Positions 22,671 to 36,024 of a stretch of 64,000 nt of DNA are shown here, one piece after another (the stretch's first letter is position 1; each line of letters opens with the position of its first letter). The position numbers and the translations under genes are program-made. Source of the stretch: Lantana camara (lineage: Eukaryota > Streptophyta > Magnoliopsida > Lamiales > Verbenaceae); the NCBI GenBank assembly GCA_037501455.1, contig CM074857.1, positions 32,694,001 to 32,758,000 on the forward strand. Reading direction: 5' to 3'. Below the pieces are notes generated by a model. It was not told the DNA's origin. It saw nothing but the letters and a program-made list of their open reading frames with translations, and did no database searches.

Positions 22671-22931
22671 TACATAATTACTAGTTACCTTTGGAAAAAA
22701 AAAATTTACTAGTTACCTAATTAATTAACTAAATACTCTTTTAAATATAAATTAAATAAATAATAAATCTTAAATGGACAACCTACGATCAAAAAGGAAT
22801 TGAACACAAAAACGACGTCGTATAGGTGCAGGCGTTGAGAGTTTTACCTCTGCCGCCACACCCGCACCAAAAACCAGAGCTCTGTTCTTTGCTGCTGTAT
22901 TGAAGTGAGCAATACTTTGAGCGAAACAAAA

Positions 22932-25900
22932 ATGGTGGAAGCAAAGAGGTTGAACAAGGCAGTAATTCCTGAGTCCCTCATCTCTCATCCTTCTCCAGCT
23001 AACCTCCAGTCAACCCGTCTTGCAGTCCACGTCTCTCTCTCTCTTTCTCTCTCTATAGAAATTCTTGTTATTGCTCGGATGTTTGTGTTTATGTCCGAAA
23101 TTCATAATTCTTTTGTTCTTTGTTCCTGTTGCAGGCTAATGGAGAGCATTCATCTTGTTGGGTTTACATTGCTTCTGGCTCTAGAATTTACAAACTCCAA
23201 GTATGCCCACATGAAACACACTCAAGAATGTATTTTTATTTATGAATTATTGGGTTAGTGCTTGAGAATTAGAGTCGTGACAAGTTGTAATTTTAATTTT
23301 TGTTGCTCCTATGTTGTCAAAACGCTTTCTTTCCTCAGCCCTCTGAACCCATTTAGCAATTCTTTGGTTTTGAATCATATTCTTTGCTTTAGGGAACTTA
23401 AAAGTTTAGCTCGAGTGCAGATTTTTGGTTGGTTTTCTCTCTTTTTTATGTGCGATGATTATGTTTGAATGTCGTTGGAGTTGTTTTCTTGAATTCCAAC
23501 GCAAAAGGTTGTCACTGATTTATATAATGTGGACAACTTCAAGATTGCTGGTTAATTATCCGAATGAGTTAATGGGAGAAACACATTCTAATGTCAATCA
23601 AACCATGTATGTGTGTGCGTGTAGGACTCATTAGTAGAAGTGAATTTGTAGTATCTTGAAATGTCTCATTTATGTTTCAGATTTCAATGGGAGATTCATT
23701 AGGTCGAGGAAAAGAGAGTCTTCTAATCCCTGAAAGAACTCAGGTACTTGTCTATAATAATGGCACTTCAAAATTGAGATTAAGCTGATGAAATGTGGTG
23801 TTAGTGAAGGTTTTGGAGTCGTCTTTGCTTAATCGCTGCCATCATCGATCGGAAATTCAATGTATCGTGCTTGCCGAAACTGAAAGTGAGACACTGTTGA
23901 TTTCTTCCTTAAAACCTGGATAAATATGCTAATACATATGTAGTCAATTATGCCACCACAAAAATCTATATACAGTTAATTATGCGAACATAATAATTGA
24001 TTCACTTTTTCAATAGCTTTTGTGAGGAAATGTTTTATTTTATTTGCTCCTTCTGCAGGCATGGATAGCTCAATCTTGGGAAGTGTAGACTCTTATGGTC
24101 ATCTTATTGTTTCTAAATTGGATTCTAGCAATACAGGTTTGTATTCTTAACACTATTCTTCATGATACATCTCAATATTGTTTTAATCATTAATTACTTG
24201 ATAGAAATTTATTTTTTAATGGTATAATGAGAGAGGAATCACTGTCGATAATAGTGTTGGACGTGTATTAATGTAATTTCGAAAACCTCAAAATTTTGGA
24301 TCATAAAATGAGCAACCTTAAAATAATTAAGTTTGAAACAAGAGGAAGATTTGAATTTAGATGACATAATACTATTTTTAGTACTATTTTTTTGTGCAAT
24401 TAATAACATGCTCTTATTGTTACAGATATAGATGAGTTTACATATTCAGTATCTCCTCGGGATTATGGTGTCGGAGAAGGCAGTTGGGCAGGCCTTTGCT
24501 TTAATCCTAATCAATTCTCCATGGTAAATATTTTAAGTTTTATATTCGAAGTGAAGTAATCACAAAACTTCCCGAAGTATTTGGTTTCTTGATCTTATGA
24601 TAATATCTGATTTAGGCAGCTGTGGCACGCAGCTTCTGCAAGAGCATCGATATTTACGATCAAGATATTCATCTCCGGACTTTACGTACGTAAGTATTTA
24701 GATTAATTTTGCATGTTTTGGTTGTGGATAATTACACTTGCATACCCTGAGGTTTGGCCTAATTACAAAAACTTCCTCAGGAATAGGGTGTTCATGAAAA
24801 ACTAATTTGAAATCATCAAAATTCATCAATCCAGATATAATGTAAGTTCATTGAAGGGGAAGTCTTTCTAATTCCGAAACTCTACTATTGTTGTGTGATT
24901 AGGCCAAACGTCAAAGTATACTTGTGCAATTATCCCTGAATTTTAATTATCGCTTATTGAATTCCCATGTGACAGATTATGGTACCCGTCTTCTCTAACC
25001 TTTGTGGACAAATTTAGTGAGGGAGGAAGTTCAGTATTAGCCGTAACAGAAGGTTCCCAGGTAGTTTCACTGTCAATACATTACTGATTTGCAGTATTGA
25101 ACTTATTAACAAGTAATGAAATGCTTTATCATTTTCGTGTGCAGCTAAGTATATGGGACTTGAGAGTGAAAGAAAATGGTGGCTGTGTGCATAGAATTAT
25201 GGGATCTGTTGGAGATATGTTATATGCAACCAGTGTATCATCATCTGGTGCTATTGCTGCTGGTGGGGCCGATAGAGCTGTGACTGTATATGATCCACGC
25301 AGGTTAGTAGTAGCGGGGGGGAGTGTTGTGGATGGTGTTATTGGAGATTTTGTATGAAATTATGAAGTTTGTGAAGTATACAAGTCCCCCCCCGGAGAGA
25401 GAGACGGGGAGAGAGAGTGGTGTGTTGTGTGTACTCATACATGGCTGAAAATTGATTGCAGATGGTGTGCTTTGTCTAGATGGCTAAATTGCTCAAAATA
25501 CGAGGTCAGTTGATTGCATATTTGCATGCGTCGAATATTGCTAATGACTAATGTTATTTCACATGTTTCAATTTTCATCCATGCATATACCTTATTTACA
25601 TTGCTTCAAAGAATTTCACACAATAATATATTAATATCATAACTTCTTGCATAATGCAGATAACTGGACTTCATTTCTCATCCATTGATCCTAATTATAT
25701 CTATGTCCAAGGAGTTGATTATGAGGTGAATCCTTTTCCAATTTCCTTTGTTACACACAACTCAAGTTTTGAGGTTGTTTTGTAATAATAGATATATTGA
25801 AGATGAACTTTTCCTCACTTTCACTAAAGCTTGACGAGTAAATATATGTTTTGCAGGTCCTCTGTGGACATTGGAGAGATGGTAATAAGGCATTTTCATT

Positions 25901-26359
25901 CCGAGGCGACTCAAACTGGCTCGGATTTAGCAAGGTTCTTTTATCTCCTTAATGAAAAATGTCCATAAGACATTGTGCACGCACACACGTGTGCGACACG
26001 CTCGTGCACACACGTGTGCGACACGCTCGTGCACAAACAAAACACAGACACACACACATATAGGGATAATTACAGTGATGTACTCTACGAATTGGCCTGA
26101 TTACACAAACTTACCCAAGCTTCAAGAAACTATAAACTTTCCTTGTCAAAGAATTTAAACCACCTAGATCGATGAGTTTTGACGATTTCCCCTCACTTTT
26201 AATTAATATCCTATTTTTGCCTCGACGCTTATGGATCAATATTTGTTTGTATATGCACAGCTTCTGATTGATATTTCATTTGTAATGCAGTGTTCGAATA
26301 GTGACGTTTTGGCCGGATGGTGCGATTCGGGGAGCATATTTGTTGCTGATGTTTCATAA
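22932..26359 (+). CDS. WD40-repeat superfamily protein, 13 exons
   Basis: Exons inferred from frame and GT..AG borders: 22932-23030, 23135-23200, 23681-23743, 23810-23885, 24059-24136, 24426-24523, 24616-24689, 24976-25060, 25145-25302, 25462-25504, 25660-25725, 25857-25934, 26291-26359. All phases agree and the sum is 1053 bp, or 350 residues ending in TAA. WD-like repeat ends are visible: S-I-W-D-L-R (about residues 215-220) and V-Y-D-P-R-R (about 261-266). Others are degenerate (G-S-V-D-S-Y-G-H-L-I-V, D-Y-E-V-L-C-G-H-W). It should fold as one beta-propeller, a protein-interaction scaffold. I recall a plant-wide family of unstudied WD40 proteins with this layout but cannot name the complex. 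Introns 7 and 12 hold MITE-like sequence. Confidence 0.88.
24726..24935. mobile_element. MITE-like element in WD40 intron 7
   Basis: GGATAATTACACTTGCATAC... at the left and ...GTATACTTGTGCAATTATCC at the right form an inverted pair of about 45 bp including 'tttggcctaatTac'. A single-ended relative is in intron 12 (from about 26061) and another near 28030-28240. Confidence 0.6.
25981..26030. repeat. Two exact 25-bp tandem units in WD40 intron 12
   Basis: The 25-bp unit starting GCACACACGTGTGCGACACG occurs twice without change. Each contains the palindrome CACACGTGTG. It lies 47 bp after the exon 12 donor. Confidence 0.8.
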
Positions 26360-29300
26360 GAAGAAAATGTGTTGTCACTTATCATTATCAAACCTTTTGT
26401 TGATAAAACCTTAGAATTGAAGAAATGGTAAGTTCAGAATCTGTGATAGGCTTTATTTTTCTTCATTTTGAGGTGGGTGGGATACTTCTTGAACCAGAGA
26501 TATGTTATGAGAATGCATGTTTACTCCATGCAGAAAAAAGTGAGGTCTTAATGTGTACTACTGAACTAATTCTGGGCTTTCTGCTCAAGTTCTTTATAAT
26601 ACTTCATGTTGATCATAATTCATAGTAGTTTACGATGCATGGATACTTCAAAAGTTTACCACTTTGCCGTGCCGTGTTGTTCACTGTATCTGATATTTGT
26701 CAAGTAAAGAATTTTTAGAAAATTGGCAGTTGTAGTGTCCGTATTATGTCATGTCTGTATTTTTGTGTCCGTACTTCAAAAACTACTACTTTACAGCATC
26801 GTGTTCTTCATCGTATTCGATACCTGTCACGTCAAGAATCTTTGAAAAATCAGTGTCTTGAGGTCTATGACACGTATTTTTTGTGTTCATGCTTAGCAGA
26901 AAATGCAACATTTATATGATGGATACAAAAATCATGCATTCAAATAAAAGTAGGAAAATTCTTTCTCCGACTGTGGGTATAACTAACTTGAATTTTCAAG
27001 GTCAGAAGTTCGAGAAAGAAATCAAAGTTCAACCCAAATTGATAATTTATTCTATTTTATTGGTCAACTTTTGTAGCAATAAATAAATCACCAAAATGCC
27101 AATTGAATCAAATAATAGTTTAAATGGGGCCAATCTTTATCTAGAATAACTTTGATTAATTATAATACTAATGTCACATCACCACGTAATCCCTAATTAA
27201 AAGCAACTAATACAAAATTAAGAGGAAGATTAATGGATAAGTTTCTTGCTTTATAGATTCTGAAAATGAAATGCTAACCAGAGAGGAGGTTTTGATGATG
27301 ACAAAATAAATTATCAAAGGGATTTGGTGAAAGTTCACCAATATTAAGAAGTATATATTACAAGTAGTGTGTTATTTATAATTTCTCAATTATTAGAGTT
27401 TTTTTTTTTTAATTTAGATTACATCACATGAACCGTTTGTAATTATTAGAATTTAGAAGTAATAAATAATGTTAACAATTAGAATATCTTAGTAGATATC
27501 CATTATTTCATCCAAGTCTTTATATTTTCTAGCAATTAGTGCACATTGAATACATTTAAAATAATGTTGTGAATATTATTTAAATGTTTGTCACAACTTT
27601 GCAGCCAAAAGAGGGTCTCTTTTGACCAATTATATTCCAAAACAAATTAAAAAAAAAAAAAGAAGATGGAACTTGGTAGCCTGACAATGTCTAAAAATAA
27701 TGTATCAACTTTATGAGTCATCAGTCATCACATGATATTAATTCAAGAATAATGAGTTCTTGTTTCCTTGACCAATGACAATTTTTTGTACTTATATTAT
27801 AAAATTTAATTCAAATGGGACCAAAGTAACATACACGTACATTTAGGCATCACAACAAATTTCTCTATTTATGTATATATACATGTATGTGTGGGGACAC
27901 TATTCTATGTTTGAATTAGACAATAGAGTACGGCAAATTCTTGGATGAGCCGGGTGTGGGCCCCGATCTCTACACCCGACTCTCACAGGTGAATAAAAAA
28001 ATATAAATTTTTTGTTTTGTGTGAAGTCCATTTACGAATTTTGTAAAAGTACACTTATGTCCTTGAAGGTTTTGTGAGTGTTACATATAATGTATGACCA
28101 AAAATGGAAAATCGTCTTTAAAAGTATACAAAAATTAACAAATTAACAAGGTTTAGGGACTACAGTGTAATATTTAAAAGAATGGAGATTTGTTTGTAAT
28201 TAAGCCTAACCTCAGGGACCTGTATGTAATTATCCCTTAGACAATATGGGCTCACCATTGACACAGTTTCGTGTCTGGATCTCCTTTTCAAGTTTTGTGT
28301 TTTATTTTCTTTTTCGTTTGTATATACAGATCAAATGTATTAATAGATCGTAGGCGATTAAGGTTAAAAGGGAGAAATAACTATAATATGAAGAAAACAA
28401 ATTAAGAATTTTTTTTTTTTAGAGATTATTAAAATATTTGGCGTATATATGTAAGTGAAATACGAGATGTAATATAAACTTAAACACGAAAGCTCAAACC
28501 AGTTCATAGGGTTTCTATCTTCGTACGGTTCTCATAATATTATTTTGTCGTGTCGAGATATATTGTGTTTAATGTTTATTTTTGGTGCTATATCAAATAG
28601 TTTTCACATAATAAATTTTTAAACAAAACTCAATGCTGTTCATATTCAGCCATCTTCGATCCCTATATCTGTACCTATTTATCGTAATTTTATGATGATC
28701 TAAAAAGTTTGGATCCAATAATGATGCAAGTTTTATTATGCAGTAAGAAAATCACTATTGTCACAAGAAATGAGGACCAAATATTCAAAATCACAAGCAC
28801 TAATGTACTATACCACTTATTTATTTCAACTTAAATATTCAATTGCAGTAATATTGGATCAAGCTATCATAGTTTTTTGAGTTAGTTCAAATGGTTAACT
28901 GAGTTCATCTTGCAGGGGCAATGGCTCGAATTAGAATCTTATTTGAAGGAATATGTATTAAAATAGAAAAAGAAAAAGAAAAAGCTATCATAATTTCCCA
29001 TAATTAAGTGATAAATACAACAAATATTGTTATCGGAAGCCAGTCGGACTCCTCGATCTAATCCTTTTCTTGGAAATATGATCGATAACAACCCATTTTA
29101 TCCCGTGATGAGTTGAATAAGTCATTAATAAAAATGTGTTGATTTTAAATTATGATAGTGGTGTATCAGTATTACTAAATCAATTGATGTATATTTATGA
29201 AGTGATTGTGAGGTATGTGGTGTGGAGATAATAATGTTTAAAGGAAAGATATGTGGACTTTTAAAAGTTATATGATTTTTTTTTTTATGTATTTGTGTCA

Positions 29301-30016
29301 ATATAATAATTTTTAAAATTAAATGTAGCCGTCAATCCGTCATAAGCTACCATATGAAGTATAGCAACAGTATTAAATTCCCTGATCAACTCTTTTATTT
29401 TATTTTCAAGTAATTTATAATTCACTAAATTGACTAATTATTATGGTCGATCACGATATAAATATTCTGATCTAAGAGAAAAACAAAAGAAAAAAAAATC
29501 TGCAAATTTATTTCTCCATTACTTTTCATTATTTTATTAAGAAAAATCTACCTGTGTAGAGGATTAATATATGATTGTTTACATAATTAATTCTAAAAAT
29601 GAATAATTTATTTTAGTATCTATAAATGCCACCTAAATTTGTTTTCTTGTAGGTTATTATTGTGCATACAGTTGCACTGCAAAAGCCAACAGGCTACAAT
29701 TTATTAAGCAAATTAATTTAATTTAATCAACCACTTATGTGCATAATTAAATAAAGAAATTGCTCATGGGAACAATCTTGTATTTATTTGGAAATAAATG
29801 GTCAACTCCATTAAGTTTGATTTAAAATCTGTCACAGACAGAAGTCTTGATCACAATCTGATTTGATAATTGCATTATTTAATTAAGAAGAAAAATATAT
29901 GAAACCGAACTTAATAATAAATAATGGGATCTTAATATATCGTCCTAGTAACTATTTTCTACTTAGAAAAATGTTATAAATCCAAAAAATAATCACAACG
30001 TCACAATCGACAGTTC
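26360..30016. other. Long AT-rich intergenic stretch
   Basis: 3' flank of the WD40 gene, then about 3.5 kb of AT-rich DNA without a supportable gene. It contains a MITE-like end pair at about 28030-28240 ('gtaattatccctt' end) and homopolymer runs. A short stretch at 28877-28945 has weak A-box and B-box resemblance. The last five bases (AGTTC, 30012-30016) are the left target duplication of the Tat element. Confidence 0.5.
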
Positions 30017-30832
30017 TGATGGGGTCAAAATACGCTTGAGCCCCATTTTGACATGTGGTGCCACCCAAAACAGATCTCCTCCGAGCGTCATTCACCCTCG
30101 AGTGTTAATACCCATGAGCGACACGTGTTGTCATCATCACATGACCCGTGGCTGTCATAGCCGCGCACCAACGAGCGCTCCTTATACTACAAAGCAAGAC
30201 CCATGTTCACCAAGGGAGTCATCCTCGAGCGCTCACTCCCCTCGGATGTGCTTCCGCATGCAAGCAAACCAAGGGACCAAGCTCCCCCTCATCTCACAGC
30301 CTTGGCCCGGATCCACCCTCAGGTCCACTGGCGCATCAGGCTCATGGTTGATACGAGCGCTCATGACCCTCATTACCAACCCAAAATGGCTCTCTGACAC
30401 CCCGTACATATCCGCGCACCTGCCACTGTTGGCCGCACCAGCTTTTGCAGGAGATTCCTCCTAGGTTTCTCCTCATTGCACCACGTGTAAGGGCGACATT
30501 AGGGCAGGACCACAAAGGGGTAAATTACCAAAGGGTCCCTGACCCACAACTATAAATAGGAGTCTTCATCTCCTTCCCGGTAAGCAATCTCCATTACTGC
30601 AACTTCATATTTTACATATTGTCTCTTTCAGATCATCATCTGACTTGAGCGTCGGAGAGCCAAACTGGGAATCACCCCCAGTTCCCCCAGCTTAGCCGTC
30701 TGACCTCTGTTTCTTTGGTGTTTGTCCTAGCAGGTTGAACCTACCATCTTTTCTGGCGATCATCATCTGTTTCCCCACCTTTAAACAAATTCTAAAGTGA
30801 TTGGACTTTGTACCCCATATTCAGACCCATCA
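30017..30832 (+). repeat. 5' LTR of the Tat element
   Basis: Begins TGATGGGGTCAAAATACGC and ends CAGACCCATCA. A TATA-type 'ctataaatagg' lies at about 30551. Compared with the 3' LTR it lacks a block of about 30 bp after 'gtggtgccacc' and differs at scattered bases, so the element is not very recent. Confidence 0.9.
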
Positions 30833-30852
30833 TTTTTGGCGCCGTCTGTGAG
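30833..30852 (+). other. Primer-binding site of the Tat element
   Basis: TTTTTGGCGCCGTCTGTGAG starts immediately after the LTR CA end. The TGGCGCCG.CTGTG core is the usual tRNA-complementary primer site in gypsy elements of this group. Confidence 0.7.
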
Positions 30853-30921
30853 AAAGCCGTTCTCAGCTCATCTTTTCCGTTTTTGCTAGTCGAGAAACAA
30901 ACACCCAACACCTTCCTAACC

Positions 30922-32961
30922 ATGGTAGCTACAAGATCTGGAGCTGTTGGGGGAGGATCATCTCCTCCCCATGATGCCAATATCACTACCATTCCATCTG
31001 CAGCCACTGGTGGAGCACCACCCGCCGGAGGTGTGTGCCCCCGCCTATAGAATCAACTATTCCGCTGCCAGCACCGCCCGCTTCTAGCGCCGTTGGAGGT
31101 GCCCAACTCCCCTCTTTTCCACAACCCTCCCAGAATCAGTCGGTTCATTCTCATGCGAATCCGGGAAGGCAACACTACATGATGCCGCCTCCAGGATATA
31201 CGCTCACGCCCTCCGTCATCATGCCACCAATTCAACCTTACCACGCCGGCCAGATCCAACTCCCAGTAGTAATTCCTAGGGAGATTGAAGGGGTGGAATT
31301 GTCGCCCTTGACTCCTCAGCAACTGCGCGTCTTATACACCCAGTGTGAAATCCAAGCAGCCCAGAATGCATGAGAGAAATTCCATTCCCTGTACTTTCCT
31401 CCTGGGCAAACCGCCCATGTAGCCTCGCCCTTGGGGGGAATACAGGGGCATCCCCTCCTGCAGGCTTAGGCCGTGCTGAGGGCTCAGCCACCGCCTCCAC
31501 CCGCGAAAGATAAAGAAGTTTCCAACCCAGGGGAAGTCGAGCGTCCCCAAGCAGACAAGGGCAAGGAGCCCATCGAAAGGATTGATGTCGATGAAGAGGT
31601 CCACTCTCGGGCATCAAAACAAGGGTCACAAGCCTCCCACCGAGGGAGACAGGTAAGAAGAGAAGAACCCAACCTCCTCGCGGCTGTGCAAGACCAGTTG
31701 CGGGAGTTGCAGGATATGGTGGGACAGCTCTCGGGAGCGTGATCCCAAGTCCCCCACGCTGGGGACGAGCGTGAAAAAGCCAAAGACGCTCGACGCAACG
31801 TCCGCCAACAGCATGTTTCCCGCCATGTGCAGCAGGAAAAAAAATTCGGATGTTACAGTCCCCATCCGCTCGCAAAAAGGTCTCCCCTTGTGGAAGAAGT
31901 CTTGGTAGCCCAACCTGGCATGGGCAAGGTCCCGACATCCGTCAACCGCTACGACGGGACCACCGACCCCGCGGAGCATCTGGACCATTTTTTACATCTA
32001 ATGCACTTGTATGAACACTCTAGCCATTACTGGGCAAAAGTATTTGTTACCTCCCTCGTTGGAATGGCCCAAGAGTGGTACAAGTGTCTGCCGCCAGGGT
32101 CAATCCACTCCTACGGTGAGCTGACAGATGCCTTCCTGAATCACTTCAATTCCTTGAAGGCACCCGTCACTGCACCCACAGCCTTGTACAACTTAATCCA
32201 AGGCGAGCACGAATCCCTTCGGTCATTCTTCGCTTGTTTCAACAAAGAGGTGCTTCTTGTGGAGAGACTGTCCATGGATTTCCTGATCCACGTCCTTTTC
32301 AAGGCCTGCAATCATAAGCAATACGTGAGTAAGAAATTTGCTGATTCCATTGTGAAGAAACGCCCCACATCCCTCATGGCAATGAGAGAGATAGCCGAGC
32401 CCTACTTCGCGCTCGAAGATATGTACGGGTCCAATGCTCCAAGGCATTTCGGACCCTCTAAAAGCGAACGAGGGCGAGAGGAGCCTTCTCACAGAGAGCG
32501 CCGTAAGTCACCTCCTCCTCCACGGAGATTGGAGCGCGTCCCACTTTACGTGAGTAAGAAATTTGCTGATTCCATTGTGAAGAAACGCCCCACATCCCTC
32601 ATGGCAATGAGAGAGATAGCCGAGCCCTACTTCGCGCTCGAAGATATGTACGGGTCCAATGCTCCAAGGCATTTCGGACCCTCTAAAAGCGAACGAGGGC
32701 GAGAGGAGCCTTCTCACAGAGAGCGCCGTAAGTCACCTCCTCCTCCACGGAGATTGGAGCGCGTCCCACTTAACAGGCCAATCTCTGAAGTTTACGCCTT
32801 GTCTGACAAGAAACTCTTCAAGAGGCCCACGAAGATGAAGGAGACGGAGGCCTTAAGGCGCTCGAACAAGTACTGTGCTTTCCATAAGTAAAAGGGGCAC
32901 GATACAGATGAATGCCGCCAGCTGGAGGTTGAAATTCAAAGGCTCATCGCTGGGGGCCACT
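30922..32961 (+). pseudogene. gag: Tat gag, frameshifted and stopped
   Basis: The likely start is the Met at 30922, the first codon after an 'aaccATGG' context. The frame shifts near 31035, runs through a proline-rich N-terminal region, and breaks again near 31370 and 31740. The capsid-like retrotransposon gag region is clear from 31930 (R-Y-D-G-T-T-D-P, H-L-x-H-F, A-x-E-W-Y, L-I-Q-G-x-x-E-S-L-R-x-F). A zinc-knuckle-like Y-C-A-F-H-K...K-G-H-D-T-D-E-C at about 32870-32920 is cut by TAA at 32889-32891. A 225-bp segment is exactly doubled in frame (see 32322-32771). It would form the particle shell if intact. Confidence 0.8.
32322..32771 (+). repeat. 225-bp in-frame tandem duplication in gag
   Basis: 32322-32546 and 32547-32771 are the same sequence by eye, each starting TACGTGAGTAAG and ending GTCCCACTT. 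225 bp is 75 codons, so the frame is kept. The doubled piece covers the end of the capsid region and the basic R/P-rich linker. Confidence 0.95.
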
Positions 32962-35160
32962 TGAAGGAATTCGTTAAGATGTTGGAGCGTTATGATGAGG
33001 GCTGCAACGAGCGGGGAAGGGAAAGAAGGAGGAGCCCATCGCGTTCAAGGAGCCCACGATGGAGAGGCCCTCCTGAGAGCAGCCATCGCAACAAAGGAAA
33101 GGCTCCTGAGCAAGAAAATGCCCGTTTTGCGGTCATCAACATGATAGCAGGAGGATCCTCAGGGGGAGACTCCAACGCTTCAAGACGACGGTTCGTCCGG
33201 AGTTATGATCAACGCCTCTCGGAACCCAAGTCAATCTACGCCATCCGAGAACCCAGGGACGACCGCTCAAAGGAACATGATGTTATAGGATTTACAGATA
33301 GGGACCTGGAACATATTGTAACACCCCATGGGGTTGGTGAAACCTCTGACTGCCCCATGGTGGTTAGCTTAGATGTCCACAATCACATTGTAAAGAGGGT
33401 GTTAGTGGATAGTGGAAGCTCTATTAACGTTTTGCCCTATTCCACGTTCCAAAAAATGAATGTTACCAACATCCCGCTTGAACCCCTTAAAACGGCCCTC
33501 ATTGGCTTTGGAGGTTCTGAGGTCGTCCCACGAGGGAAAATTCGCTTGGCCGCTTCATTCGGCCGAGCACCACAACGCAAAACGCTCATGGTCACCTACG
33601 CGGTGGTAGAAATTGACATCCCATACAACATCATAATCGGGCGACCGGCCCTTGTAGACTTCAAAGCGATTATCTCCACCTACCACCAGAAAATCAAATT
33701 CCCCACCCCCGAGGGCGTCGGGGAAGTCTTGTGCAACGTACGAGAAGCCTGGGAATGCTACATGCTGTCCCTCAGAAAACCTAAAACAAAGAAAGCATTT
33801 CAAATCGGGTCTACTAAGAAATCCGTATATTTTCCCAATTTAGACGAGGACAGTCCCGTGCGTAAGAGGGCCAAAATGAACAAGAAAAAGAACAAAAAGA
33901 GAGATCCCCGCAACAAAGATACCCACGAAGCTGCCCCGCCAGGGACAGTTGGAGAGTCTTCCTCTGAAGAAAAAGAGCGTGGGCGAGGGAAGCCTAGGGA
34001 TGACGGCCATCTGACAGGAAAGAAAAGGGCGCTTGAGCTCCCCCGTCCAGAAATGAGGATCGAGCCCTCAGAAAAATTCCTTACTATTGAGCTGGAACCA
34101 GGGAACAAGGATAAAACTACCCAGATTGGGTCCAACCTCTCTGGACCCTCGCAGATCATGATGATAGACTTCCTCCGAGAAAATATTGATGTCTTTGCCT
34201 GGAAAGCCTCGGATCTTACCCGGATTGACCCAAGCGTCATAGTCCACAGGCTCAATGTGGACCCATCCTTTAAGCCAATTAAACAGAAAAAGCGAGATGT
34301 GCACGGCTTTTGAAAGAAAGTTATTGAAGAGGAAGTTAACAAGCTCCTTGAAGCTAAGTATATCGAGCCCATACTGTATCCAGAACGGTTATGTAATGTG
34401 GTACTGTTGTCCAAGAGCGCAAATAAGTGGCGCACGTGCAATGACTTCACGGATCTTAACAAGGCTTGCCCTAAGGATCCTTACCCATTGCCCCGCATAG
34501 ACCAGCTGGTAGACTAAACTGCGGGTTGCGAACTCATGAGTATGATGGAAGCCTTTCAAGGGTACTATCAAATCTTTATGGCTCCGGAAGACCGTCCCAA
34601 AACATCATTTGTCGTCCACTTGGGTATATACTACTTCTTGGTCATGCCTTTCGGGCTCAAGAACGCCGGAGCCACTTATCAGCGCCTTGTCAACAAGATG
34701 TTTGAGAAAGAAATTGGAGGATCCATGGAAGTGTACGTCGATGATATGATTGTTAAGAGCGAGCGTCAAGGCTCGTACCTAGAAGATCTCAAGCGCACTT
34801 TTGTCATTTTGCGCCAGTATGGGATGAAATTAAATCCTTCAAAGTGTACTTTTGGGGTAAGAGGGGGAAAATTCTTAGGCTACATGGTCAGTCAGAGAGG
34901 GATTGAAGCCAACCTCGAAAAAATCAAGGCTATCTTGGACATCCCCTCCCCTCGTAATCTCAGGGAAGTGCAAGTGCTAGTAGGAAAAATCATCTCTTTG
35001 AACAGATTCATCTCGCGCTCGGCGGACAGAAACCTCCCTTTCTTCAAAATTTTGCGAAATGCACGAAATTTTGCTTGGACTGAAGAATGTGAAAAAGCAT
35101 TGCGAGACATGAAGGCTTACCTTTCGAGCGCTCCGTTATTAACAAAACCCCGTTGAGGGC
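32962..35160 (+). pseudogene. pol: Tat protease and reverse transcriptase, broken
   Basis: A 450-residue frame (32961-34313) holds the retropepsin-like aspartic protease with V-D-S-G-S-S-I-N-V-L-P near 33405-33435 and I-I-G-R-P-A at about 33630. It then runs into the RT N-terminus. A stop at 34311-34313 and further stops or frame changes near 34515 split the RT. The next frame (34536-35156) carries F-G-L-K-N-A-G-A-T-Y-Q-R and the catalytic Y-V-D-D (34733-34744). A stop at 35154-35156 then separates it from RNase H. The catalytic aspartates are retained but the enzyme cannot be made as one chain. Confidence 0.88.
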
Positions 35161-36006
35161 GAAAGGCTGTTTATATACCTCTCTGTTTCAACCGAGGCAA
35201 CGAGCGCAGTACTGATAGCTGTACGGGTACGTAAGCACTTGCCTGTTTATTATTTGAGCAAAACATTACAAGGGGCCGAGAGGAAGTATTTGGAAATTGA
35301 GAAATTCGCATTCGCCCTCATTAATGCCTCACGACGGTTGAGGCCTTACTTCCAAGCACACTCAATAACTGTCTTCACTGATCAGCCTCTGAAGCTAGTG
35401 CTGTCCAAACCAGATGTGTCGGGAAGATTGATAAAATGGGTCATTGATTTGAGCCAGTTTGACTTAAGTTTCGAGCCCAGAACTGTTGTACAAGTGCAGG
35501 TTGTAACGGATTTGCTGGTTGAACGCTTCGGTTTAGAACCTGCTGTTCTAAAGGACGATGGTCTATGGGTCCTACACACAGATGGTTCCTCAACCTCTCA
35601 AGGGGGAGGAGCAGGGGTAACCCTTAGATACCCCAACGGAGTTGAGTTAGACTTTGCAATCAGGTTGGATTTCCAGGTCACCAACAATGAGGCAGAATAT
35701 GAAGCCCTTGTTCAAGGATTGAAAATCGCTTTTCAAAACGGAGCCTCCAGAATTACCGCCTATGTGGATTCACAATTAATTGTGAGCCAGATTGAAGGAA
35801 CTTATGAGGCTCGAGAAACCACCATGGTGCAGTATTTGAGCAGAGCCAAGGAAATTATTGGGAAGTTCAAGGAATTCCATCTACTCCAGGTCCCACGAAC
35901 AGAAAACGAGCGCTCTGACGCTCTATCAAAATTTACCTCAACCTTGGAAGGTATCAGTGAGCGCTCCGTCACGTTTCTTAGAACTGAAGAGCCTCTGATA
36001 AAATAG
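35161..36006 (+). pseudogene. pol: Tat dual RNase H region
   Basis: 35239-35540 encodes the usual Ty3-type RNase H that follows RT (L-S-K-T-L...A-E-R-K-Y, F-T-D-Q), which lacks a clear catalytic set. From about 35570 a second RNase H begins with H-T-D-G-S-S, N-N-E-A-E-Y-E-A-L, Y-V-D-S-Q-L, and N-E-R-S-D-A-L-S, the D-E-D-D plan of the extra RNase H. Two RNase H modules are a known feature of the Tat lineage. TAG at 36004-36006 ends the frame before integrase. Confidence 0.82.
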
Positions 36007-36024
36007 CAGGGCACCAAGAGAGCG

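Noticed and set aside
25981..26030. CRISPR-like array
   Set aside because: Only two contiguous 25-bp units without spacers, inside an intron of a plant gene.
28877..28945. tRNA-derived SINE suggested by 'agttcaaatggttaac' and 'ggctcgaattagaatc'
   Set aside because: The A- and B-box matches are poor, and no tail or TSD was found.
30036..30464. 142-residue ORF in the Tat 5' LTR, with a similar 150-residue ORF in the 3' LTR
   Set aside because: It lies wholly within LTR sequence and differs between the LTRs by indels; no evidence of coding.
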